NCBI GenBank assembly: GCA_016215705.1
Contig: JACRIR010000096.1
Location: forward strand, 1 to 27,249
Reading direction: 5' to 3'
Length of the DNA: 27,249 nucleotides
Origin: Candidatus Poribacteria bacterium
GTDB taxonomy: Bacteria; Abyssobacteria; SURF-5
Positions 1-6,967 of the stretch are shown here, one piece after another. A program made the translations under genes and the position numbers. The notes below the pieces were generated by a model, which was not told the DNA's origin, ran no database searches, and saw only the letters and a list, made by a program, of their open reading frames with translations. Numbering within the stretch: position 1 is the first letter of the stretch; every line of letters starts with the position of its first letter.

Positions 1-96
1 GGGTTAATTGATTCAGTAGAAAGGGATAGATTCTTCTTCTTTGAGATGACTCCTTTGCTTTCCCCTAACGCTTGATAACATGCGCATCAGAGAAGC

Positions 97-197
97 GGGG
101 ATTCTGCAGCGCAATCAAGAGTGTAGACGCGACCCCTTTGTTTTGAAAAGAGGGGGTTCTGCAGCAGAATCAATATGTAGGCCTGACCCCTGCGTTT
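97..197. repeat. Two imperfect direct repeats of about 46 bp
   Basis: Copy 1 spans about 97-144 and copy 2 about 152-197. Each starts with GGGG(A/G)TTCTGCAGC, continues with AATCAA-like sequence and GTAG, and ends with GACCCC and a T-rich tail. The run TTCTGCAGCAGAA in copy 2 is itself a palindrome. No gene covers this stretch. The pair looks like short mobile or REP-type sequence, but this is inference; the copies were aligned by eye. Confidence 0.6.
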
Positions 198-222
198 TCT
201 TGTTGTAGGTATCAGTTCTCCG

Positions 223-1374
223 TCACCATTCAATGGATATTCTGTATATTGCCCACTGCGAGTCTGGCTCTGGTTGCGAAGTGTTCCTCACTCCACATAC
301 AAGGTCAGTGTCCGATATCCAATCGAAGCATTCCAAAGACTCCCCGTCCTTGGAAATCCAAAATAGACGCCTTGTCTCGATTTCGTAAACGCCAATGACT
401 TTTCGAGCAGACTCCGAGCCATTCATACAAGTTTCGAACGCCAAATACTTGCTGCTCGGTGACCACTTTGCCTCAAGTATGCGCTGCGAAGTTGCGTAGA
501 CTTGCAGTGGAAGTCCCTTGATACTTGACATCGAGAGACCCTCTTTGCGGTGGTCGGTATCCCAGGGATCGCCAATCGAGTACGAGTACATAAAGAGGTA
601 TTTGTTCGGAGACCATTCCACAGAGTTAGGATAGACCCTTTTTTCCACCTTCCACAGGGTCTTGCGATAGCCGGGTCTGGCTAAATCAAATTCTCTCAGC
701 TCAGTTCGGTTTCCCCGTCGTGAAAAATACCGGACGGAATCGCCGTCCCTTCCGAATGCGACGCCCAAGAGCCTCGCATCGGGAATGGGAAAGTGCTGAA
801 GATTGTCGGACCGCAAATAACTAAGCAAATAAATCCCGGCACCTTTAAGCACTGACCTGCCGGGACTATAGTTGGCGAAACCCTGCAAAAGCATTGCATC
901 GCTCTGAGTGGATAGGTCATAATCAACCACATAAAAGCCCTCAGGGCTGATAGGTTCGATGCTCCCCGTTTCAGTGTCAAAAGAATACAGCATGCGGAAT
1001 TCGACAGGATTTGTTTGGCCTTTCAGGACATACTTCAAGAAGTAAACTTTCCGTGAGCCTTCCGGCCACTTACAATCTCGCGATGTCCAAAAAGCCTCGG
1101 TGAAGGTGACCTCCTTTTCAACGCTTGTCTCTCCTTGGAGATCCATAACAATGAACGACCCTCGCGCTGAATTCGGATCACCGCCCTCGGGTGGCTTCGC
1201 TCGGCTGCCGAAAACCTTCCCACTGTATCTTGAGTATTTGAGAGACATGATCTGTTGACCCGAGTAAGGAGTGATCGGTTTTGCCTCAAAATGCTTCACC
1301 CGCTCCCCAAACAGAAAGCCTCCATGGACGCTAATCAACAATGGAACGAGAACTATCAAAACTGCCTTTTTCAT
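223..1374 (-). CDS. Secreted TolB-like beta-propeller protein, unknown function
   Basis: The product is 383 residues. It begins with a typical Sec signal peptide (MKKAVLIVLVPLLISVHGG, then FLFGERV) and has no lipobox cysteine, so a soluble exported protein is expected. Recurrent blade-like motifs such as VEWSPNKYLFMYSYS, AKWSPSSKYLAFETC and FDWISDTDLVCGV resemble the WSPDG..LAF repeats of TolB/WD40-like beta-propellers. No catalytic motif is visible. The ATG overlaps the stop of the upstream RHS gene (ATGA), so the two are probably cotranscribed and translationally coupled. That is the position an immunity or processing partner of an RHS tip would occupy, but a seven-bladed exported protein is not a classical immunity protein. 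It could also be an unrelated periplasmic binding propeller. The fold assignment is moderately sure; the role is unknown. Confidence 0.75.
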   Translation of the reverse strand: MKKAVLIVLVPLLISVHGGFLFGERVKHFEAKPITPYSGQQIMSLKYSRYSGKVFGSRAKPPEGGDPNSARGSFIVMDLQGETSVEKEVTFTEAFWTSRDCKWPEGSRKVYFLKYVLKGQTNPVEFRMLYSFDTETGSIEPISPEGFYVVDYDLSTQSDAMLLQGFANYSPGRSVLKGAGIYLLSYLRSDNLQHFPIPDARLLGVAFGRDGDSVRYFSRRGNRTELREFDLARPGYRKTLWKVEKRVYPNSVEWSPNKYLFMYSYSIGDPWDTDHRKEGLSMSSIKGLPLQVYATSQRILEAKWSPSSKYLAFETCMNGSESARKVIGVYEIETRRLFWISKDGESLECFDWISDTDLVCGVRNTSQPEPDSQWAIYRISIEW

Positions 1375-4061
1375 ATAGAATACCCGCTCCCAACGAGGTC
1401 ATCCGTATCGTCGGTTTCTCCAGTTGTGCATCCAATCAGGCAGCCATGTTCACAGCTTAGATAGAGATTCAATGCAGTGTACGTCATGATCGCACAGCAG
1501 CAAGCGTAGCAGGTGTCAAAGGGAGTTTCGCCACATACGGGTGTACACTCCCGTCTTATAATTGTAAGATCATCGTTAGTCATGCAGATAAGCCTGGAAA
1601 TTGTTCTGAGAAGCTGCAATGCCTGGTTTATGTTTCCTTGCCTTAGTAAGTCGTATATCCTTCCCATCGTCTCCTTCACGATCAATCTGGTTTCTGGATC
1701 CTTCAGTGGGTCGCAGTCCTCGGATTTCATCCCCATTGGATCAATCATCATGATTGGCATGTTTCTAACGTAAATATACAAGTTACTATCAGAAATAGGG
1801 TCTCTGCTCAGAAACCTTCCAATTGCGGGGTCGTAGTACCTCGCCCGATAGTAGTATAGGCCGCTATCATAGTCGTACTCTCTGCCTGTGTACGTAAAGG
1901 GATTGGAAAGAATGCCCGATTGTGAGACGATTCTGCCGTAGGCCAAGTAATCATAACTTTGCACGACAGTTTGATCTGAATCTGTCATCTTGTAAATGCT
2001 TCTGAGGACATCTGAATGGTACCAATACATCCGCCCACCTTGATACATACTTACGGGCTGGTCCGTCCCTAAACTCTGGACATAACTCGTTACGAGGCTA
2101 TTCCCTCCATCATATTCCGTGACTAAGTTGTGTCCATCATAGACATATCGGCTCATGTTACCGCTCCGGTCGCGCTTCTCAATCCTTCTGCCGAGGGGAT
2201 CATACTTGTATGCAGAGTAAGTCTCATCGGGATAATCTATCCGCGTGATCTTGTTCTCACAGTCAAAAGTGTATGTCGTGTCATTCGTTTCGTTCTCGGT
2301 CTTCTTGGTCAGGTTGCCGTTCTTGTCGTAGGTGAAGGTGATGCTGTCGTAGGATGCAAGTTGGTTGTTGGTATTGTAAGAGTAGTCTGAGTAATCGGTG
2401 TCGATCGTTCTGTTACCCACGCCGTCGTAGCTGAAAGTTTCAAGCGTCTCGGTGGTTGGCTCAAGCTGGTAGACCTCAGTTATTTCGTAGACGTTGTCGT
2501 AGGTGTATTTGAGCGCTTGCGCGGTCACCGCGCTTCCGGCGGTTGTGCGTTTGGTCCGGTTTTCCGTCTTATCATGCTCGTATGTGAAACTGGACAGCAC
2601 GCTGTCATCGGATTTTTTGTTTGCCAACAGCGTCAACCGATTCGCCTCGTCATACGAATACGCAGCCTTCGTTCCGTTGCCGTAAGTCCGGAGCGTGAGT
2701 CTCCCGCCGTCGTCATAATAATAGTTTGTGGCGTTGTTGTAGACATCCGTGATGCTCGCCACTTGATTGATGAGCGTATACGTATACGCATTTGCGATGT
2801 CATCCGGACCGGTCATAGCTGTCCGGTTGCCGACTGGATCGTAGGCATAGGCGATGGTCTTGCTTGGATTCGACTCGATTTGCTGGGTTGTGCTGGTCAT
2901 ATGATAGAGGTTATCGTAGTCAAACGTGACCGCGCTATCGCTGTCCGTGGCCGATGTCATGTTACCTATTTTATCATAAGCAAACGTGGCTGTGCCACTC
3001 CCGGGATACGTTTTCTGCGTCAAGTGGTTCAGAGCGTCATAGGCGTATTGTATTTGAGCGCCGTTGCAGTCGGTCTTGAGGGTCAGGTTCCCGTTGGCGT
3101 CATACGCGAATGTTTCGTAGTCGTTGTTGGGATACGTTATCCTTGTGACGGCGCTTCCAGTTCCGCCACATCCGCAGCCCACACCGAATTCGTACGCGAA
3201 GTACGTGGGGTTGTTCCTCGCATCCGTCATCCGCGTCATGTTGCCTATCTGGTCATACGCGAAGTTCGTCTGCTGATTGAGCGCGTCGGTCACCCGCGTC
3301 ACTTTACCGCGCCAATCGAACTCATATACCGTGTCTTTGCCTTCCTGATCAGTCACCTTTGTGCGGTTGCCGATGCGGTCGTACTCATACGTCACGTAGT
3401 TATCGAGGTGATCAGTTATCTTCGTGAGCCGGTTTATCGCGTCATACTCGAAAGTGGTCGTGTTGTTGTTGCCGTCCGTCGCCGACGTGCGGTTGCCATT
3501 GGCGTCGTATGCATACGCAGTTACATTGTTCTCGGCATCAGCCACCGCCGTGAGTTGCCCGTAGTCATCATACCCGTAATACGTCGTGTTATTGTTCGCG
3601 TCCGTCGCCAACGTGCGATTGCCTATGCCGTCATAGGCGTAGTTGGTCTCATTTTCCGATTCATCCGCGGCCCGCGTCAGGTTGCCATTGGCGTCGTAAT
3701 AGTAATACGTTTGCCGGTTGAGCGGGTCGAGAACGCTTTCCACCTGCCCGAAGCTGTTATGCGTATAGTCCGTAATGATGTTTCCCGGCTTTGTCTCGCG
3801 CGTCATGTTGTAACTGTCGTCGTACTCGTAGTAGAAATTGTGCCCGCGACCGTCAGTCATGCGGGTCTTGTTGCCGTTGGCGTCGAAGAAGTAATAAGTG
3901 TTTATCCCGTTCATGTCGGTCTTCTGGGTCACCCGGTAATTCGCGTCGTAGTAGTACGAACTCGTCCGTCCCCTGGCGTCCGTATAATCCGTCTGGCTCG
4001 ACGAGGGATAAGCAATGGTGTCATATGTCGAGTCGGGATACGTCACCCTGGCGCATTTCAT
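1371..4061 (-). CDS. RHS/YD-repeat protein with cysteine-rich C-terminal tip; probably 5'-truncated
   Basis: The product is 896 residues with about 28 YD repeats (YDANGNLT, YDRIGNRT and similar) filling residues ~1-650. A conserved RHS core region follows (GREYDYDSGLYYYRARYYDP, then GRFLSRDPI and NLYIYVRNMP) ending at DPMG near residue 777. The last ~119 residues form a separate tip with 11 cysteines, including ECTPVC, CYACCC and CEHGCLIGC. I do not recognise this tip. In RHS proteins the C-terminal tip is usually the variable effector domain. No signal peptide, PAAR or other N-terminal module is present, and the first ATG has no ribosome binding site. The frame stays open 19 codons upstream and reads RHS-like sequence (GYQWVYYYPPYS) to a TGA at 4119-4121. 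This looks like the remnant of a longer gene, or one with an undetected start. Full-length RHS proteins are generally much longer. Confidence 0.85.
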   Translation of the reverse strand: MKCARVTYPDSTYDTIAYPSSSQTDYTDARGRTSSYYYDANYRVTQKTDMNGINTYYFFDANGNKTRMTDGRGHNFYYEYDDSYNMTRETKPGNIITDYTHNSFGQVESVLDPLNRQTYYYYDANGNLTRAADESENETNYAYDGIGNRTLATDANNNTTYYGYDDYGQLTAVADAENNVTAYAYDANGNRTSATDGNNNTTTFEYDAINRLTKITDHLDNYVTYEYDRIGNRTKVTDQEGKDTVYEFDWRGKVTRVTDALNQQTNFAYDQIGNMTRMTDARNNPTYFAYEFGVGCGCGGTGSAVTRITYPNNDYETFAYDANGNLTLKTDCNGAQIQYAYDALNHLTQKTYPGSGTATFAYDKIGNMTSATDSDSAVTFDYDNLYHMTSTTQQIESNPSKTIAYAYDPVGNRTAMTGPDDIANAYTYTLINQVASITDVYNNATNYYYDDGGRLTLRTYGNGTKAAYSYDEANRLTLLANKKSDDSVLSSFTYEHDKTENRTKRTTAGSAVTAQALKYTYDNVYEITEVYQLEPTTETLETFSYDGVGNRTIDTDYSDYSYNTNNQLASYDSITFTYDKNGNLTKKTENETNDTTYTFDCENKITRIDYPDETYSAYKYDPLGRRIEKRDRSGNMSRYVYDGHNLVTEYDGGNSLVTSYVQSLGTDQPVSMYQGGRMYWYHSDVLRSIYKMTDSDQTVVQSYDYLAYGRIVSQSGILSNPFTYTGREYDYDSGLYYYRARYYDPAIGRFLSRDPISDSNLYIYVRNMPIMMIDPMGMKSEDCDPLKDPETRLIVKETMGRIYDLLRQGNINQALQLLRTISRLICMTNDDLTIIRRECTPVCGETPFDTCYACCCAIMTYTALNLYLSCEHGCLIGCTTGETDDTDDLVGSGYSI

Positions 4062-4226
4062 GCTGTAGGGCGGATAGTAGTAGACCCACTGGTAGCCGTC
4101 ACGCCGTCGAGGCTCGATTCAGACCGACAACCAGTATCAGAAGGAGATTAGAGTCCCCTTTTTCGGCGCAATATCTCGATAGGAATTCAGGGGGCACAAT
4201 AGATTGATATCCACCGGGGCGACGTT
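4059..4226 (-). other. Degenerate 5' region of the RHS gene
   Basis: Upstream of the RHS ATG the same frame encodes 19 RHS-like residues before an in-frame TGA (4119-4121), with a second in-frame TGA five codons further up. No Shine-Dalgarno sequence precedes the ATG. No RHS-like coding was recognised in the other two frames further upstream. This suggests the ancestral coding region was broken around 4120. Confidence 0.5.
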
Positions 4227-5249
4227 TTATGGCTCCGGGTTCGACGTGATCGGGTCTGTAACGAGCTCCGAGTTAGGCTTCAGGAAATGTTCCTCGAAGT
4301 GGCGCCACTCGGAGTCGTCCATTTCCCATTCGCAATAGAGGGAGACGCCTTCGTAGGTTTCGGGAATGGAATAATATCGGTCGAGACCGGCATGCACTCC
4401 GAGGAGCGCGTTCTCAAGGTTTTCGATTTTGGGATTGTGGTAGCCGCTGTCGGCATCGTGGTACGTGGGGAGGCCGAGAAGAATCTTTGCGCCCTTGCTC
4501 CAACCGATTGTTTTGCGCGTCCATTCGGCCATGAGATTGCGGTAGAGTTTCTTGTTGGGCAAAGCGGTATCGTACATCATGACGGCAATCAGGTCGCATC
4601 GCGCCGCGACCTCTTTGTAGTATCCTTTGTTCCAATGAACGTCGGGATAGGGATGCAATAGGGTGGATGGAGGATAGGCGGCGATCGAGAGAGTCCTGCC
4701 TTGGGGCATTTGTCGGCGCACCTCTTCGAGGAGAGCGAGAAATGGCTGGTTTCCCGACCGCATCGGCTCGATGTTTATGTGGATTCCGGAAGCAGCGGGA
4801 TACTCGCGCAGAAACTTTCCGATGGATTTGGCGAAGTTCTCGCGCCAGGCAGGATTATTGAGGAAGACCTGTTTGCCTTCAATGCCGCCGACCCACGGCA
4901 TGACCTTGAACCGGCTGAAGACTCCGAAGAACCGGCGTGCCTGCTCCGGATCAATAAATGAAAGGTCTCCCTCCGTTGAAGTGGGCGCCATGTGCGGGAA
5001 TATATATAGGATGTGGCGCTCGCGCAGCGAAGCCGCAAGCGTTTCCAGGTTTTTGAGGCTCCGAAAATATTGTATTTGAACCTCTTTCCCATTGCGCGAA
5101 AACCAACTGTCGTCGCCAAGCCATCCGTGCTGAAGCCAAATTCCGTTGCGAAGCCGATCGTTATGGCCGTCGCGCACGTCCTTCCCCGGCTCCCATATTC
5201 TGTAGCCGACCAATAAGAGGACGAGCAGAACGATTGAGGCGGAGAACAT
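4227..5249 (-). CDS. Membrane-anchored GH18-like TIM-barrel protein with altered catalytic motif
   Basis: The chosen ATG at 5249 gives 340 residues beginning MFSASIVLLVLLLVGYRIW, a one-helix membrane anchor with the rest predicted outside the cytoplasm. A TTG 44 codons upstream would extend the frame, but that extension is low-complexity (repeated TTTGGATTTTGGAT-type DNA) and has no ribosome binding site, so it is probably spacer. The body resembles the GH18 chitinase-like barrel: a strand SGIHINIEP where the family has DGxDxDxE, then LIAVMMYDTA, ILLGLPTYHD and a late strand VSLYCEWEMDDSEW. The glutamate at the proton-donor position is kept, but the two inner aspartates are His and Asn. It may be a divergent glycosidase acting on amino sugars, or a non-catalytic binder. 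It lies 166 bp upstream of the RHS frame on the same strand. Confidence 0.7.
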   Translation of the reverse strand: MFSASIVLLVLLLVGYRIWEPGKDVRDGHNDRLRNGIWLQHGWLGDDSWFSRNGKEVQIQYFRSLKNLETLAASLRERHILYIFPHMAPTSTEGDLSFIDPEQARRFFGVFSRFKVMPWVGGIEGKQVFLNNPAWRENFAKSIGKFLREYPAASGIHINIEPMRSGNQPFLALLEEVRRQMPQGRTLSIAAYPPSTLLHPYPDVHWNKGYYKEVAARCDLIAVMMYDTALPNKKLYRNLMAEWTRKTIGWSKGAKILLGLPTYHDADSGYHNPKIENLENALLGVHAGLDRYYSIPETYEGVSLYCEWEMDDSEWRHFEEHFLKPNSELVTDPITSNPEP

Positions 5250-5445
5250 TCCCCACAGGGGGTCGAGAGGCCTGGGGAATTTTGGATTTTGGATCCCCGA
5301 TCGGAGTCGAGGACATTTTTCGGATTTCGGATTGGAAGAAGCCAAATCGTCACTCCGTAGGGTCAATGGGCCGTGACCCAAAGGGGGAAAAGAGTCGTTT
5401 TCATTTTACGGTATCGCACCCTCGATTGCAAGCATATTTATGTTC

Positions 5446-5636
5446 AAGGGTGTGCGACATAACAATTGGTCAAGGCAATAGAATTCTTGTAGGGGGCACG
5501 GCGCGCCGTGCCCCTACAAAAGTGCAGCAGACGCATTTGCAGTCGCATTATGAATCGCTTGGCAGTAGTATTCGCTACGAAAATACGACGCGAACGGAAG
5601 AAGTTATCATTAACCACCTTTCATGTCGCACACCCT
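5446..5636. mobile_element. Possible small inverted-repeat element (MITE-like)
   Basis: AGGGTGTGCGACAT near 5447-5460 reappears as its reverse complement ATGTCGCACACCCT at about 5623-5636. TATGTTCAA flanks both copies on the same strand. The ~190 bp enclosed has no gene and includes the palindrome at 5488-5519. Short terminal inverted repeats around a non-coding core are the pattern of a non-autonomous element. No target-site duplication was established. Confidence 0.35.
5488..5519. repeat. Dispersed palindromic repeat, copy 1
   Basis: This near-perfect palindrome reads TTGTAGGGGGCACGGCG on the left arm and its complement on the right, with one extra G. The same palindrome without the extra G occurs at 11823-11850. 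It can form a long hairpin in either strand. Confidence 0.8.
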
Positions 5637-5735
5637 ATGTTCAAGTGACGTTTTGGGTGCGGCTGTTCGCTACGCTTGTGGTGTCACTCATGCATCGGGT
5701 TTTCTTGAATTGATATTATGGATTTTATGGATATC

Positions 5736-5764
5736 TTGCATTTTTGTTTTGAGTATGGTATCAT
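5736..5764 (+). promoter_or_regulatory. Sigma-70-like promoter
   Basis: TTGCAT (5736-5741) and TATCAT (5759-5764) are separated by exactly 17 bp in an AT-rich patch. It would direct transcription rightwards from about 5771 through the short frame at 5763-5948, possibly on toward the cytochrome operon about 530 bp away. It is followed by a small dyad (GGAAACC and GGTTTCC around 5779-5795). Confidence 0.4.
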
Positions 5765-5948
5765 GTGTTCCCGAAGTGGGAAACCTCGGTTTCCGCTGGC
5801 TTTCATGCAGGTTGCTGATCTAATTTGTTTGGGTGAAATAGCCAATGCGATGGGGTATTTCGCGCCTGTGCGGGCCTGCGCCATCAACATCCTGCGAATT
5901 GTTCAAGAGCATCGGTTTGACGATTTCTTGCGGGTTTCAAACAAGTGA
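5763..5948 (+). pseudogene. Short open frame, possibly the tail of a transposase
   Basis: The frame codes for about 61 residues from ATG 5763; a start at the later ATG would give 47. Its end (VRACAINILRIVQEHRFDDF) loosely resembles the C-terminal helix of some DDE transposases of the type xLRNLAINLLR. The resemblance is from memory and weak. No ribosome binding site is clear, and the first ATG lies inside the promoter -10. Treat it as a possible remnant. Confidence 0.18.
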
Positions 5949-6073
5949 TGTTCAGAATGTCGCCGTTTCGCCGTTTCACACGCGGGAAATGTGCAAATAA
6001 TCGGGAATTCATGTATCATGTTTGATATGGGTGGGAGATGGGCGTACCCGGCGAAGGGGCATGTGTGGGAGTA

Positions 6074-6117
6074 GCAACGTGCACGTTGCCGGACTTAAGC
6101 AGTGGCACAAAAGATGC
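6074..6117 (+). promoter_or_regulatory. Candidate sigma-54 (-24/-12) promoter with adjacent 16-bp palindrome
   Basis: TGGCAC at 6103-6108 and TGCA from 6115 place GG (6104-6105) and GC (6116-6117) exactly 10 bp apart, as required for a sigma-54 promoter. The -12 part is ATGCA rather than the consensus TTGCA. A perfect palindrome GCAACGTGCACGTTGC lies just upstream at 6074-6089. The start codon of the pentaheme cytochrome is about 180 bp downstream, which would mean a long leader. A sigma-54-dependent regulator is encoded at 15416-16762. One match in a kilobase can be chance. Confidence 0.35.
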
Positions 6118-6298
6118 ACTGATAAGCGCTTGCCGGCTTGGGAGTATTATTCGGAAGAGCGAGAGTATGGTTGTGGTTGCCGGATTGAACGGATATATCC
6201 TCATTCCCTTGTCCCTGTAAAGAAACGCGAAAACCACCCCGTGTAGATTCGGGGACAGGGGGAGATTTTCCGCCTTTCATAAGGTTTCAGAAATCATT

Positions 6299-6940
6299 AT
6301 GGGACTAGTGCGAGCTTCAAAGATCGGTAGAAACTCTGCCGTTGTTCTGGCGTTGTTTTTGGCCAGTTTGGTGACTTTCCATTTTCTTGGACGGAAAGTC
6401 TTGCCCCGCTTGATGTACACGACGCATGCCCAGCCGGTTGATTTCAACCATGTGTTTCATGGAGGCGACGTGGGTGTCACGTGTGACACCTGTCACTTCT
6501 TTTACGAAAACGGCAACTGGTCCGGCATTCCGACGCTGGAGGTTTGCGCCGGCTGTCACAGTGACGTGGTCGGTGAGTCAGCCGCCGAGAAGAAGTTTGT
6601 GAACGAGTATGTCAAGAAGAATCGGGAGGTTCCGTGGGGCCTGTACTTCCGGCAGCCTCAATGTGTCTCATTTTCGCATTCGTCTCACGTGAGAAGGGCG
6701 AAGCTTGCGTGCGAGACATGCCACGGTCCGCAGGGGTTATCCAAACGGCCCAAGAAATACATGACCAACTGGATCACCAAATACACGTATGTCGTCTATG
6801 ACAACAATGCCGCCCCGAACGGTTCTTCCGCTGTGAACGGCGAAAACAAAGACGTGTGGGGAACCATGACCATGAACCAGTGCGCGAATTGTCACCGGGC
6901 TCGAGGCACAAGCACTGCGTGTTTTATTTGTCATAAATGA
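6299..6940 (+). CDS. Membrane-anchored pentaheme cytochrome c, QrcA-like subunit
   Basis: The 213-residue product has an uncleaved N-terminal helix (residues ~13-32, AVVLALFLASLVTFHFLG) and a periplasmic part with five CxxCH heme motifs: CDTCH (62-66), CAGCH (83-87), CETCH (138-142), CANCH (195-199) and CFICH (208-212). Histidines in FNHVFH and FSHSSHV are likely distal ligands. It opens a tight operon with a molybdopterin-family protein, a four-cluster Fe-S protein and an NrfD-type membrane protein, the order of the Qrc menaquinone reductase. There it would accept electrons from periplasmic cytochromes. The described Qrc cytochrome has six hemes; here five motifs are visible. The pentaheme ActA of alternative complex III is a related alternative. 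Only AAGG at 6281, rather far from the ATG, resembles a ribosome binding site. Confidence 0.85.
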   Translation: MGLVRASKIGRNSAVVLALFLASLVTFHFLGRKVLPRLMYTTHAQPVDFNHVFHGGDVGVTCDTCHFFYENGNWSGIPTLEVCAGCHSDVVGESAAEKKFVNEYVKKNREVPWGLYFRQPQCVSFSHSSHVRRAKLACETCHGPQGLSKRPKKYMTNWITKYTYVVYDNNAAPNGSSAVNGENKDVWGTMTMNQCANCHRARGTSTACFICHK

Positions 6941-6967
6941 ACGACCAGAAGAAATAATAACAAGAAA

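Larger units (their letters stand above)
5250..6298. other. About 1 kb spacer, no convincing gene
   Basis: This stretch separates the minus-strand GH18-like gene from the plus-strand respiratory operon. It holds low-complexity DNA (5280-5340), a 14-bp inverted-repeat pair (5447/5623), a palindromic repeat (5488-5519), a sigma-70-like promoter (5736-5764), a small open frame of doubtful status (5763-5948), a perfect 16-bp palindrome (6074-6089) and a candidate -24/-12 element (6103-6117). No frame outside these has clear coding character. Confidence 0.6.

Noticed and set aside
97-197. CRISPR array
   Set aside because: There are only two units, imperfect and nearly adjacent, with a spacer of only about 7 bp and no cas genes.
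2517-4151. Long plus-strand open frame (over 500 codons) opposite the RHS gene
   Set aside because: It is the antisense of a regular repeat: the biased RHS codons keep the opposite frame open. Its translation is Val/Ile/Arg-rich with no domain, and it has no independent support.
5250-5381. N-terminal extension of the GH18-like protein from a TTG
   Set aside because: The extra 44 codons come from low-complexity TTTGGAT-type DNA, precede the membrane anchor and have no ribosome binding site.
6022-6246. 74-codon plus-strand frame in the spacer before the Qrc-like operon
   Set aside because: It has no ribosome binding site or family resemblance, and the promoter-like and palindromic sites fall inside it.
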